From an uncultured Cellvibrio sp. (lineage in GTDB: Bacteria; Pseudomonadota; Gammaproteobacteria; Pseudomonadales; Cellvibrionaceae), in the NCBI GenBank assembly GCA_946886255.1, contig CAMPIG010000018.1, positions 1 to 26,182 of the forward strand: 26,182 bases of DNA. The letters run 5' to 3'. A program made the translations under genes and the position numbers. The number at the start of each line of letters is the position of its first letter. Position 1 is the stretch's first letter. Below, piece by piece: positions 1-7,721 of this stretch. Below the pieces are notes generated by a model. It did not search any database and was not told where the DNA came from. It saw only the letters and a list, made by a program, of their open reading frames with translations.

Positions 1-297
1 GCGCAAAAGGGCCTGGGTTACCGGATCGAGCTCATTCAGGGCGCGATCTACCAGATGGGGAGCAAACAACGCTTCAACATCGCTTAAATGTTGCGGCACC
101 CCATGGAGAACTTCGTGAAAATATTCTACGTCCACATTTTTCATGTCGTTGTCGGTGCGGAACTCCGCCTCGATGACATTAATACTGGCGCCGGCCATTT
201 GCCATTGATAAAGCCCCTGCATTGCGTAGTGGCGCGCCATGCGGCGGGTGGCAGCGGTGGAACCTTTGTGGGCAGAAGCGCCGGAAGAATTACTCAT
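1..297 (-). CDS. nusB: Transcription antitermination factor NusB (partial, C-terminus outside window)
   Basis: NusB is a small RNA-binding protein that works with NusE (ribosomal protein S10) at boxA RNA to keep RNA polymerase processive on rRNA operons. Only the first 99 codons lie in the window. After a short Ser/Ala-rich tail the translation reads [19 protein letters not shown], the typical first helix of NusB, and later has the conserved end [22 protein letters not shown]. The start at 297 follows an AGGTAAG-type ribosome site. It is the next gene after ribH, 107 nt downstream on the same strand, which is the usual ribH-nusB order in gammaproteobacteria. The 298-404 gap shows no clear terminator, so co-transcription with the riboflavin genes is likely. 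Confidence 0.93.
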   Translation of the reverse strand, partial: MSNSSGASAHKGSTAATRRMARHYAMQGLYQWQMAGASINVIEAEFRTDNDMKNVDVEYFHEVLHGVPQHLSDVEALFAPHLVDRALNELDPVTQALLR

Positions 298-404
298 CAA
301 TACTTACCTGAAAAACAAAACTGCAAAAATTTATTTTGAGACAGTCAGCCAATGACCGCGCTGCACAGACGTTTTATATATCCTGGAACATGGTCATGGC
401 CATA

Positions 405-872
405 TTAAATTCTGCCCAACAGTGACACCATCTCCAGTGCGGTTGCAGCAGCTTCGACACCTTTGTTACCCGCTTTGGTGCCAGAACGTTCAATGGCCTG
501 CTCAATGGAATCCACCGTCAACACACCGAAGGTAATGGGCACACCGGCATTCAGTGAAACCTGCGCGAGGCCTTTGGTACATTCACCGGCAACATAATCA
601 AAATGCGGAGTACCACCGCGAATCACAGCGCCGAGGGCGATGATCGCATCGAATTCTTTTTTGGCCGCAATTTTTTGCGCAACCACCGGAAACTCAAACG
701 CTCCAGGCGCGTAATAAATCGTAATGTTTTCGTCTTTAATGCCGTGACGACGCAAGGTGTCCAGCGCGCCCTCTTTCAGGCTTTCCACCACAAAACTGTT
801 CCAGCGACTGACGATTAGCGCATACTTGCCTTTGCTCGCCGCGAAATCACCTTCGATAACTTTTATGCTCAT
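405..872 (-). CDS. ribH: 6,7-dimethyl-8-ribityllumazine synthase
   Basis: Lumazine synthase condenses the pyrimidine from the RibA/RibD branch with 3,4-dihydroxy-2-butanone 4-phosphate from RibB, the penultimate step of riboflavin synthesis. The product has 155 residues, normal for the family. Visible motifs are SRWNSFV near residues 22-28, PGAFE at 56-60, and [14 protein letters not shown] at 81-94 with the catalytic-type His90. The open frame extends 48 codons further upstream, but that stretch runs through a REP-like hairpin. The start at 872 is preceded by AAAGAGG and matches the family N-terminus ([10 protein letters not shown]). It lies between ribBX and nusB. The 97-nt gap to ribBX is mostly the REP-like hairpin at 931-962. 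Confidence 0.96.
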   Translation of the reverse strand: MSIKVIEGDFAASKGKYALIVSRWNSFVVESLKEGALDTLRRHGIKDENITIYYAPGAFEFPVVAQKIAAKKEFDAIIALGAVIRGGTPHFDYVAGECTKGLAQVSLNAGVPITFGVLTVDSIEQAIERSGTKAGNKGVEAAATALEMVSLLGRI

Positions 873-930
873 ACTCGCCTCTTTTACATTGCCAGCAGTG
901 CGCGCTGGCCGTTGGTAATGTTGACCTCTT

Positions 931-962
931 GTCGGATTACGCCTGCGGCTAATCCGACCTAC
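931..962 (-). repeat. REP-like hairpin, copy 1 (ribBX-ribH gap)
   Basis: On the minus strand this reads GTAG, then an imperfect palindrome GTCGGATTAGCC / GGCGTAATCCGAC with a GCA loop and one bulged G. The GTAG head next to a hairpin is the known signature of REP elements mobilised by TnpA-REP (RAYT) proteins. The head starts 7 nt after the ribBX stop codon. Two further copies are at 11522-11557 and 14389-14424. Confidence 0.85.
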
Positions 963-969
963 ATTTGGG

Positions 970-2091
970 TTACTCGCAATCTTCCGGGCTGACGTATTCC
1001 ACGACTTCGAGATCAAAACCGGACAGCGCAGAGAAGCGCATGGGCAGCGACATAACTCGCATCTTGCCTACGCCCAGGTCGCGCAGGATTTGGGAGCCGG
1101 TGCCGACCTGTTTATACAATATTTCATTGGCACGACGCTGTTGGCGACCCGAGAGCATCCAGTCGATGCTTTCTTCCACTTCTTCGGTGCTCTCGTCATG
1201 GCAAATCAACAATACGACGCCCTTGCCTTCTTTATTTACGCGTTGCAGGGCTTCGTGATAGGTCCAGAGTTTGCAGCCTTCCGGACTGAAACGTTTCATC
1301 GATAATACATCGCGCGCAATATCCATGACATGCACGCGCACTAGCGTTGGCTCGGCTGGATCAATCACGCCTTTCACCATGGCGAAGTGCAGGTCACCAC
1401 GCGCCAGATCACGGTAGGTATGTAATTGGAATTCACCGTACAGGGTTTCCACTTGACGGGTATTGATACATTCCACGGTGCGCTCTTTCATGGCGCGGTA
1501 ATGAATCAGGTCGGCGATGGTGCCGATCTTCAGGTCGTGCTGTTTGGCAAAGGTTTCCAGATCCGGGCGGCGCGCCATGGTGCCATCGGCATTCATGATT
1601 TCAACCAGAACCGATGCGGCCGAAAAACCAGCCAGGCGGGCCAGGTCACAACCGGCTTCGGTATGCCCGGCGCGGCTCATCACACCGCCGGGCTGCGCCA
1701 TCAGTGGAAAAATATGGCCAGGTTGCACCAGATCCTGAGGTTTGGCTTCAGGGTGTACGGCGGCACGAATAGTACGCGCACGATCAGCAGCGGAGATACC
1801 GGTAGTCACCCCTTCTGCCGCTTCGATAGAAACCGTGAAGTTGGTGGTGTGACGGGATTTGTTATCGGACACCATCAACGGCAGATCAAGCTGCTTACAG
1901 CGTTCAGGTGTCAATGTCAGGCAGATGAGCCCGCGGGCATGGGTCGCCATAAAATTGATATCTTCCGGGCGCACCTGCTCAGCAGCCATAATCAGATCGC
2001 CTTCGTTCTCACGATCCTCATCATCCATGAGCACAATCATCTTGCCCTGGCGCAGATCGTCAATCAGTTCATCAATGGTATTCAGTTGCAT
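970..2091 (-). CDS. ribB: 3,4-dihydroxy-2-butanone-4-phosphate synthase with degenerate GTP cyclohydrolase II-like domain (RibBX type)
   Basis: This two-domain protein has 373 residues. Residues 1 to about 205 are the RibB domain, which converts ribulose 5-phosphate to 3,4-dihydroxy-2-butanone 4-phosphate. The acidic motif [10 protein letters not shown] at 23-32 and RAGHTEA at 140-146 are intact. Residues about 206-373 align with the GTP cyclohydrolase II fold but lack the zinc-binding CxSECLTGDVFGS...CDCG block, with only an isolated GCKLW in the region. The second domain is therefore very unlikely to open GTP. This matches the proteobacterial variant known as RibBX, and a separate ribA should exist elsewhere in the genome. 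The gene lies 47 nt downstream of ribE. The ribosome site before 2091 is weak (AGAGA). Confidence 0.93.
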   Translation of the reverse strand: MQLNTIDELIDDLRQGKMIVLMDDEDRENEGDLIMAAEQVRPEDINFMATHARGLICLTLTPERCKQLDLPLMVSDNKSRHTTNFTVSIEAAEGVTTGISAADRARTIRAAVHPEAKPQDLVQPGHIFPLMAQPGGVMSRAGHTEAGCDLARLAGFSAASVLVEIMNADGTMARRPDLETFAKQHDLKIGTIADLIHYRAMKERTVECINTRQVETLYGEFQLHTYRDLARGDLHFAMVKGVIDPAEPTLVRVHVMDIARDVLSMKRFSPEGCKLWTYHEALQRVNKEGKGVVLLICHDESTEEVEESIDWMLSGRQQRRANEILYKQVGTGSQILRDLGVGKMRVMSLPMRFSALSGFDLEVVEYVSPEDCE

Positions 2092-2138
2092 AGCACAGTC
2101 TCTAACGGCGGGTGTTAATCGCTAATGAGTTAAAAGCT

Positions 2139-2795
2139 TTACATAAAGCCATGTTGAGCAAGAAATTCCATGGTAATGCCTGAATCACCGGACTCGGCTG
2201 CTTTGTCGCCGAGCATCAGACGTTCCAGGTAGCGCGCCAGCACATCCACCTCAAGATTGATCGATGAGCCTGGCTTGTACTCACCCATAATGGTGTGGGC
2301 CAGCGTGTGCGGCACGATGTTCAATTCAAATTCGGCGCCGTCTACCGCGTTGACGGTCAGACTGGTGCCATCCACTGTAATCGAGCCTTTGTGGGCAATA
2401 TATTTGGCCAGGGCTTTGGGTGCACGCAAACGAAAACGTTCGGAGCGCGCATCCGGATGGCGGCTAACCACCTCACCCACGCCATCCACATGGCCGCTGA
2501 CGATATGACCACCCAGGCGGGTTTGGGGAGTGAGGGCTTTTTCCAGGTTAACGTTTTGCCCGACACGCCACTGGGGAATGGTGGTGTTATCCAGGGTTTC
2601 GCGCGAGACATCGGCCCAATAGCCATCACCGGGCAATTCCACCACTGTCAGGCACACACCATTGGTGGCAATAGAATCACCCAGATGCACATCGGCCAGA
2701 TCCAGCCCGCCGGTTTTGATACGTAGACGCACATCACCGTTCCTGGGCTGCACGGCCACAACCTGCCCGACCGCTTCAATGATGCCAGTGAACAT
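2139..2795 (-). CDS. ribE: Riboflavin synthase, alpha subunit type
   Basis: Riboflavin synthase dismutates two molecules of 6,7-dimethyl-8-ribityllumazine to riboflavin and the pyrimidine precursor. The 218-residue product begins with the diagnostic MFTGIIEAVG. It contains the two internal lumazine-binding repeats: NGVCLTV at 45-51 in the first, and KGSITVDGTSLTVN at about 136-149 in the second. GGHIVSGHVDG at 95-105 is also conserved. The open frame extends 25 codons upstream, but the start at 2795 has a GAGG ribosome site and the exact family N-terminus. It is 38 nt downstream of ribD. The C-terminus (about 200-218) is slightly longer than in the minimal family members. Confidence 0.96.
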   Translation of the reverse strand: MFTGIIEAVGQVVAVQPRNGDVRLRIKTGGLDLADVHLGDSIATNGVCLTVVELPGDGYWADVSRETLDNTTIPQWRVGQNVNLEKALTPQTRLGGHIVSGHVDGVGEVVSRHPDARSERFRLRAPKALAKYIAHKGSITVDGTSLTVNAVDGAEFELNIVPHTLAHTIMGEYKPGSSINLEVDVLARYLERLMLGDKAAESGDSGITMEFLAQHGFM

Positions 2796-2833
2796 AACAA
2801 CCTCGCGTATTAACCAACGACTGCTGACACATC

Positions 2834-3961
2834 TTAATGCTCCATATCCGGCACAGCGGTAATGCGCCAATCATCCCCGACGGCGCGCATATCGCGCACT
2901 TTCACAGGCAGGGCGGCAGACATGGTATTTAAAGGTAGATCAAACAGCGGACGAGCGCTGCTGCCCAGGAGTTTGGGCGCCACATAAATAATCAACTCAT
3001 CCAACAATCCGCGCCGCAGAAAACTGCCCGCCAGGGTCGCACCCGCCTCGACCAGAACTTCATTGCACTGGCGTCGGGCCAGTTCGCGCAACACGGCAAG
3101 CAAGTCAATGCGGCCATGGGAATCCGGTATAGCCAACAGCTCCACATGAGCCGGCCAGTCGTTTAAGCGGGCGGCATTGTCTTGCGCACCATTATGAACC
3201 AATAAGATAGGGGATGGATGACGAAGGAGTTCTGCATCCCGACCGAGACGCAGGCGGGAATCCAGGATCACCCGCAGCGGCTGCTGGGTAGCTGCATCGT
3301 CAGCGTTGCCTAACTGCAGTTCATCAACTCGCACTATCAAGGCAGCATTATCACTGATCACCGTATCAATACCGCTGACGATGGCACAACTGCGGGCGCG
3401 TAACCGTTGCACATCTTCGCGGGACTTGCGGCCGGTTACCCATTTGCTCTGGCCACTCGCCATGGCGGTGCGACCGTCCAGGCTCATGGCCAGTTTGCAG
3501 CGCACAAAGGGCAGCTTGCGTTCCATTCGTTTAAGGAAGCCGGGATTAAGCGCACGCGCATCATCTTCCAACAAGGGACCATCGATCACTACGCCCGCTG
3601 CGCGCAAACGCTCCAAACCACTGCCGGCTACCTGCGGGTTGGGATCTTCCATCGCGAAAACAACTCGCGCCACGCCGGCGGCCAACAGCGCTTCTGAACA
3701 GGGGCCAGTCCTGCCGCTGTGATTACAGGGTTCCAGCGTCACATACGCGGTTGCGCCGCGCGCCTGTTCGCCAGCTTGTTGCAAGGCATGTACTTCCGCA
3801 TGGGCTTCACCGGCACGGTAATGCCAGCCTTCGGCAATAACCTGATCGCCTTTCACCAGCACACACCCCACGCGCGGATTGGGCATGGTGGTATACAGGC
3901 CCCGCTCGGCGAGACGCAACGCCTGCGCCATATACAGATGATCAGTGTGGGTCAGTGACAT
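2834..3961 (-). CDS. ribD: Bifunctional diaminohydroxyphosphoribosylaminopyrimidine deaminase / 5-amino-6-(5-phosphoribosylamino)uracil reductase
   Basis: RibD carries out the second and third steps of the GTP branch of riboflavin synthesis. The product is 375 residues. The N-terminal zinc deaminase has HAE at 54-56 and the PC...PC zinc motif with Cys79 and Cys88 (PCNHSGRTGPC). The NADPH reductase domain begins near 150 with KLAMSLDGRTA. It lies only 7 nt downstream of the nrdR stop, so translational coupling is likely; no strong ribosome site of its own is visible. I chose the ATG at 3961; the longer frame starts inside nrdR, and a second ATG at 3931 is possible but would cut the first helix. 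Confidence 0.95.
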   Translation of the reverse strand: MSLTHTDHLYMAQALRLAERGLYTTMPNPRVGCVLVKGDQVIAEGWHYRAGEAHAEVHALQQAGEQARGATAYVTLEPCNHSGRTGPCSEALLAAGVARVVFAMEDPNPQVAGSGLERLRAAGVVIDGPLLEDDARALNPGFLKRMERKLPFVRCKLAMSLDGRTAMASGQSKWVTGRKSREDVQRLRARSCAIVSGIDTVISDNAALIVRVDELQLGNADDAATQQPLRVILDSRLRLGRDAELLRHPSPILLVHNGAQDNAARLNDWPAHVELLAIPDSHGRIDLLAVLRELARRQCNEVLVEAGATLAGSFLRRGLLDELIIYVAPKLLGSSARPLFDLPLNTMSAALPVKVRDMRAVGDDWRITAVPDMEH

Positions 3962-3968
3962 AGACAGG

Positions 3969-4433
3969 TTACTTGTTGTCCGGCTGTTGCTCGAGGCGGT
4001 CGATTTCCTGGCGGAATTCATTCAGGTCTTTGAAGCGACGGTATACCGAGGCGAAACGAACGTAGGCGACCTCGTCGAGCTTCTGCAATTGCTCCATGAC
4101 TTTTTCGCCGACGGTTAAGGATTTTACTTCGCGCTCACCGGTCGCCTGCAGAAAATGCTTGATGCTGTTGATGGCGGATTCGATAGCCTCGGTGCTTACC
4201 GGCCGCTTTTCCAGCGCCCGTAATAAACCGGCGCGCAGCTTATCCTCATCAAACGGCTGGCGTGTACCATCCTGCTTGATGATACGCGGCATCACCAGTT
4301 CGGCAATTTCGTAGGTCGTGAATCGTTCGTGGCAGGACAGGCACTCGCGGCGACGGCGCACCTGGTCACCCTCGGCCACCAGGCGGGAGTCAATGACCTT
4401 GGTATCCTCAGCGCTACAAAAGGGACAGTGCAT
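3969..4433 (-). CDS. nrdR: Transcriptional repressor NrdR
   Basis: NrdR is a nucleotide-sensing repressor of ribonucleotide reductase genes. The 154-residue product starts [17 protein letters not shown], with a zinc ribbon made by Cys3, Cys6, Cys31 and Cys34. An ATP-cone follows from about residue 49 to 139 ([18 protein letters not shown], later [13 protein letters not shown]). The ORF could begin further upstream, but the zinc-ribbon N-terminus fixes the start at 4433. It heads the riboflavin operon, as in many proteobacteria. In many relatives glyA lies directly upstream, whereas here about 3.3 kb of other genes intervenes. Confidence 0.96.
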   Translation of the reverse strand: MHCPFCSAEDTKVIDSRLVAEGDQVRRRRECLSCHERFTTYEIAELVMPRIIKQDGTRQPFDEDKLRAGLLRALEKRPVSTEAIESAINSIKHFLQATGEREVKSLTVGEKVMEQLQKLDEVAYVRFASVYRRFKDLNEFRQEIDRLEQQPDNK

Positions 4434-4467
4434 GAAAGGTAACCCCATCATCCGCAAAATTGCGCGC

Positions 4468-4473
4468 ATAGTA
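4468..4473 (-). promoter_or_regulatory. Possible -10 box of the nrdR-rib operon
   Basis: On the minus strand the sequence GGTACTATGC gives a TACTAT box about 35 nt upstream of the nrdR start. The expected -35 position is AT-rich and does not resemble TTGACA, so the assignment is weak. I found no FMN riboswitch and no obvious NrdR-box pair in the 4434-4676 region. Confidence 0.3.
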
Positions 4474-4543
4474 CCATAAATCAGCACCGTAAATTTATTC
4501 TTATACGCCCCACATTCCTTGCAGGGTCGGGGCGATACCAGCG

Positions 4544-4639
4544 CTATTGGTAGCCGTGGAGTATTTTCTCCATTGCACCCAGCTGTTCAAGACGTAAAAG
4601 CACCTGGTCGATCTGCTTGTGAGTCCCATTAAGGTGTAA
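4544..4639 (-). pseudogene. Possible remnant of a small coding sequence
   Basis: A 31-codon open stretch on the minus strand ends at a TAG (4544-4546) and has a protein-like, amphipathic tail: [18 protein letters not shown]. It has no start codon in frame. A GGAGG site and an ATG lie just upstream but one frame off. This fits a small gene broken by a frameshift, or chance. The rest of 4434-4676 shows no gene. Confidence 0.2.
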
Positions 4640-4676
4640 TTACCTCCACAAGGTTCCGTTCACTATAATCCAGAAA

Positions 4677-5222
4677 TTATTCCATCCGCGCCTGATCGGG
4701 AATTAATAGCAGCAAATCTGTCGCCCCCATATCCAACCCACATTGCGCTAATAAGCTGGTGACCTGCCCACGATGATGCGTCTGGTGATTAAAAAAATGA
4801 AACAATACCTGACCCACTATTTTTTTCGCTGTAATGCCTTTCATACTGGTGTAATGCAAAACGGAATCCAGATCCGAATCGGCGAGGGAGCCCACCCATT
4901 GTTCAATGACATCGTCCAGATATTGTCGATAATGTTTGAGTGCAACAAACTCTGAAAATAAAATTTCATCAAGCGCGGATGGTATATTTAGCTGACGAAC
5001 AGAATCAAGCGCAGTGAAGGCTTGCGAGTGTTGGGAAAAACGCTTTAACCAAATTGTATCAGCCACCGCGAGATGATTTAGCGTTCCGCATATCGAACCA
5101 AAAAATGCTTTTCTGTCTTGCGTAAACTCCCTAGGTGTTAGCGTCCTGACTGTTTCGTAAAGTCGTTGATTCATCCAGGTGTTGTAACGAGACATCAGTA
5201 TCAACTGTTCTTTTACCAGCAC
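4677..5222 (-). CDS. DinB-like family protein
   Basis: The product has 181 residues and shows the four-helix DinB/YfiT-like fold signatures. The N-terminus QLILMSRYNTWMNQRLYETV is typical. It also has CGTLNHLAVADTIWLKR with a His and, near the end, HFFNHQTHHRGQVTSLL, supplying the metal-binding histidines. Many DinB-like proteins are metal-dependent thiol transferases or of unknown role; the substrate here is unknown. The open frame can start at 5279, but the GTG at 5222 follows a strong GGAGGGG site at 7-nt spacing and gives the usual family length, so I prefer it. The gene is divergent from the Wzz-like gene and more AT-rich than the rib genes. Confidence 0.85.
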   Translation of the reverse strand: MLVKEQLILMSRYNTWMNQRLYETVRTLTPREFTQDRKAFFGSICGTLNHLAVADTIWLKRFSQHSQAFTALDSVRQLNIPSALDEILFSEFVALKHYRQYLDDVIEQWVGSLADSDLDSVLHYTSMKGITAKKIVGQVLFHFFNHQTHHRGQVTSLLAQCGLDMGATDLLLLIPDQARME

Positions 5223-5467
5223 GACGGCCCCTCCGTTCTTAATTAGGGCGATATAAAATTCATTCGACGATACTGCCAATAACCCTTTTCTACAATTAAC
5301 GCTATTCTACAATTTCTTACAACCCTGCCAATAACCCGCAGGTAAAGTGCAATGCTCAACCTGGTCACTATATTGCCTCGGCTTTACCTCAAAGCAAAGC
5401 GCTTGTGGCCGCCACTGACTTTCACTGCAACGATCCGCAAGCCAGCTACCAAATATGAGTAGTGCTT

Positions 5468-6574
5468 ATGAACATGCATCAAAATACGCTTCCCGCCAGA
5501 CATACCGACTACATCGATGATGAAATCGATTTACTCGAGCTTTGTGCCGCACTTTGGCGAGGTAAATGGTTGATTATTGCAACCATGACGGCTTGCCTGA
5601 TTCCCGCTGCCATCTGGCTGAAATGGCAAGCACCGGTTTATCAGGTTGAAGCATTACTGGACAATACATCTGTCTATGATATTCAAGCGTTGCAACCCAC
5701 CGTGCTGGATGATGAAGGGAAACGCTATCAAGTGACATCCTTACAGCAGGATGCGTTCTACTCAGCGCTCTTAACCCAAGCTGGTGCCTTGCATACACAA
5801 CGTCTGTTTTGGGAGTCCTGGTCGCAGGAACCTTTATCTACCGATCCGCGCATCGGCATGAGCGATAATGACCGACAATTTCGTCGCTTTTTTAATGCTT
5901 TAACTCTGACACCGCCTAACCCCAAAAAACCTGAATCCACCTTGAGTCAACTATCACTGGAAACAACCGATCCCGCACAGGGCGTAAAACTGCTAAGTGC
6001 TTATGTAGATTTTCTCAACGCGCGGGTTGTAGAACAATTTGTGACTCAACTAGAGAAAGGTTACGCGTCCAGCCTGCAGCAATTAGCTTTTGATTACAAC
6101 GCACTGCAAAACCGCGAACAACAACAATTGCGAGATGAATTGATACAACTGCAGGAAGCACTTCGCGTTGCAAAATCCTTAAAAATTATTGAAACACCCT
6201 ATGCACAACTTGCCGGGGTTGAACTCAAAGTCGTCGATGATCGGCAGTATTTACTTGGTACGCGGGTATTGTCGGAGGAGATAAATGCACTGAAAGCCCG
6301 CCAGGATAATCCCTTAAGCGCTTTCGTTCCCGCGCTGCGCAATATGGAGTATTGGCGCGCGATCCTGGAAAACGACCTGAATAAATTACATGCAGTGAAA
6401 GCAAACACACAAGCATTTGAACTGGCCAGTCCGGCAGTCTCATCACTGGAGCCGATAAAACCTAAAAAAATGCTAATTCTATTGGCAACGATCGTATTGT
6501 CGGGAATGGCAGGCGTGCTGTTGGTATTTTTGGTGCGGGGGATTAAAGCGTATCAGGCGCGGATAAATAAATAA
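5468..6574 (+). CDS. Wzz-family polysaccharide chain-length determinant protein
   Basis: Wzz proteins are inner-membrane oligomers that set the modal chain length of O-antigen or other Wzy-made polysaccharides. The 368-residue product has an acidic N-terminus (DYIDDEIDLLELCAALWRGK) typical of the Wzz domain. A first membrane helix follows at roughly 35-52, then a long periplasmic coiled-coil-rich part, and a C-terminal helix near 333-358 preceded by a proline-containing segment (SLEPIKPKK). The first in-frame start is GTG 5462; I prefer ATG 5468, though the ribosome site is weak. No glycosyltransferase, Wzx, Wzy or tyrosine kinase gene is nearby, so its polysaccharide is not identifiable here. 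The 5223-5467 gap carries a 13-bp direct repeat. Confidence 0.82.
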   Translation: MNMHQNTLPARHTDYIDDEIDLLELCAALWRGKWLIIATMTACLIPAAIWLKWQAPVYQVEALLDNTSVYDIQALQPTVLDDEGKRYQVTSLQQDAFYSALLTQAGALHTQRLFWESWSQEPLSTDPRIGMSDNDRQFRRFFNALTLTPPNPKKPESTLSQLSLETTDPAQGVKLLSAYVDFLNARVVEQFVTQLEKGYASSLQQLAFDYNALQNREQQQLRDELIQLQEALRVAKSLKIIETPYAQLAGVELKVVDDRQYLLGTRVLSEEINALKARQDNPLSAFVPALRNMEYWRAILENDLNKLHAVKANTQAFELASPAVSSLEPIKPKKMLILLATIVLSGMAGVLLVFLVRGIKAYQARINK

Positions 6575-6575
6575 A

Positions 6576-6606
6576 AGAACAAAAGATCACAGAGATCTTT
6601 TGTTCT
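6576..6606. terminator. Bidirectional terminator between convergent genes
   Basis: A 13-bp perfect stem (AGAACAAAAGATC and its complement) with an ACAGA loop starts directly after the Wzz-like stop codon. It is followed by T-rich sequence on both strands, and it also serves the convergent gene that ends at 6618. Confidence 0.85.
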
Positions 6607-6617
6607 TCTTGGGTTAA

Positions 6618-7424
6618 TTACTGACCGTATGCCTGGTTCAGCAGCTCACCCAACGGAAATGGCGGACTAACAACCTCATCGCCCGCAACGATATATTTCA
6701 CACTAACCATATTCTCTATGCCGTTCGGACCATTTACCGCTTCAATAATTAAAGCGATTGGCTCTACAAAGTCATACTGTTCATAAGGAATTGGAGCGTC
6801 CAAATACAGAGTTCGCTGGCCTTTGCCTTGCCATAACGCATCAATAGCAAAACCGAATTGTGGTGTGGTTTCACTGGAACCCAAACGATCTTTTAGCGAA
6901 AGGTTAACGCGTTTCCCCTCAACGATGGCAAAGCCGGTATCGACCACCTTCGAGGGTGTTACGTCCTTCAGTATGCCATGCGCAATTAACAAATCTGGTC
7001 CTGAACTGTTTGCAACAGGGTTGAGGTAGGAAGTTCCCTCTACCACTTTAACCATAATATGAACCGGCGCATTCGTGGACAACTCCGGAACCTGCAATTC
7101 TACTAGTACCTCTCTGAAAATCCATGCACCTGAGACAAGCGCGCGATAAATGTCAGGCCCCTGCCGGTTAAAGCCACGAACTTTTAGCGTGGCCGCATTA
7201 GGAAAAACGAGATCGAGGGAAACCAGCTCGGGAGTTAGATTCCCCTCCAGCTTCTCAACCGTAAGGGTTGCTGATTGTGCATCATGAAAATCCAGACCGG
7301 GATAATTGATTTCCCCATTGTGGGAAAAAATATCCTGCAATTCATACTTGAGTGTTATGGCGTTGGCACTTGTAGCAAGCAAAACCAACAGGAAAGTAAA
7401 TGCAGATGAGAAGATTAACTTCAT
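6618..7424 (-). CDS. Secreted protein of unknown function
   Basis: I do not recognise a family. The 268-residue product begins with a clear Sec signal peptide, MKLIFSSAFTFLLVLLATSANA, with likely cleavage after ANA (residue 22). The mature part is rich in beta-type segments and has no cysteine or obvious catalytic motif. It contains NPVANSSGPDLLIAHGI in the middle. The start at 7424 has an AAAGGAGC ribosome site; the open frame could be 13 codons longer. The gene is alone on its strand between two terminators, so it is probably monocistronic. It belongs to the AT-rich stretch that separates glyA from nrdR. Its location could be periplasmic or extracellular. Confidence 0.75.
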   Translation of the reverse strand: MKLIFSSAFTFLLVLLATSANAITLKYELQDIFSHNGEINYPGLDFHDAQSATLTVEKLEGNLTPELVSLDLVFPNAATLKVRGFNRQGPDIYRALVSGAWIFREVLVELQVPELSTNAPVHIMVKVVEGTSYLNPVANSSGPDLLIAHGILKDVTPSKVVDTGFAIVEGKRVNLSLKDRLGSSETTPQFGFAIDALWQGKGQRTLYLDAPIPYEQYDFVEPIALIIEAVNGPNGIENMVSVKYIVAGDEVVSPPFPLGELLNQAYGQ

Positions 7425-7646
7425 AGTAACAAGCTCCTTTTTAAAGATAAGATTACTCAGCATCGCGCTGAGCTATGAAGCTAGCAGATAAATTTTACAG
7501 CAACCAGTTTTTGTTAAAAAAATTTATCTTTTATCTTCAAGCGTGTATGCAAAACACGCAAAGGAAGATTATTCCGCCATTTAATTAATAAAGAGGCGGG
7601 TTAATAAAGTTAATGCACTGCTGGATAAACAGCCGACAAAAAACTG

Positions 7647-7698
7647 ACCGCACAATAAAAAGGGGAGCTGAATTCAGCTCCCCTTTTTATTGTGCGGT
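7647..7698. terminator. 52-bp perfect palindrome, glyA terminator
   Basis: The sequence is perfectly self-complementary over 52 bp, centred at 7672/7673. It has a GGGGAGCTGAA|TTCAGCTCCCC core flanked by A5/T5 tracts and ATTGTGCGG arms. It begins 23 nt after the glyA stop and should terminate transcription from either direction. The remaining 7425-7646 sequence holds no gene and only a small GCGTGT/ACACGC hairpin at 7541-7559. Confidence 0.88.
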
Positions 7699-7721
7699 GT
7701 GTGAATAATACCAATACAATT

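Noticed and set aside
1426..2118. 230-codon plus-strand frame opposite ribBX
   Set aside because: It is the antisense of conserved RibB codons and matches no family.
2092..2138. FMN riboswitch in the riboflavin cluster
   Set aside because: The gaps before ribBX (47 nt) and ribH (occupied by the REP-like hairpin) are too short or lack the conserved riboswitch core.
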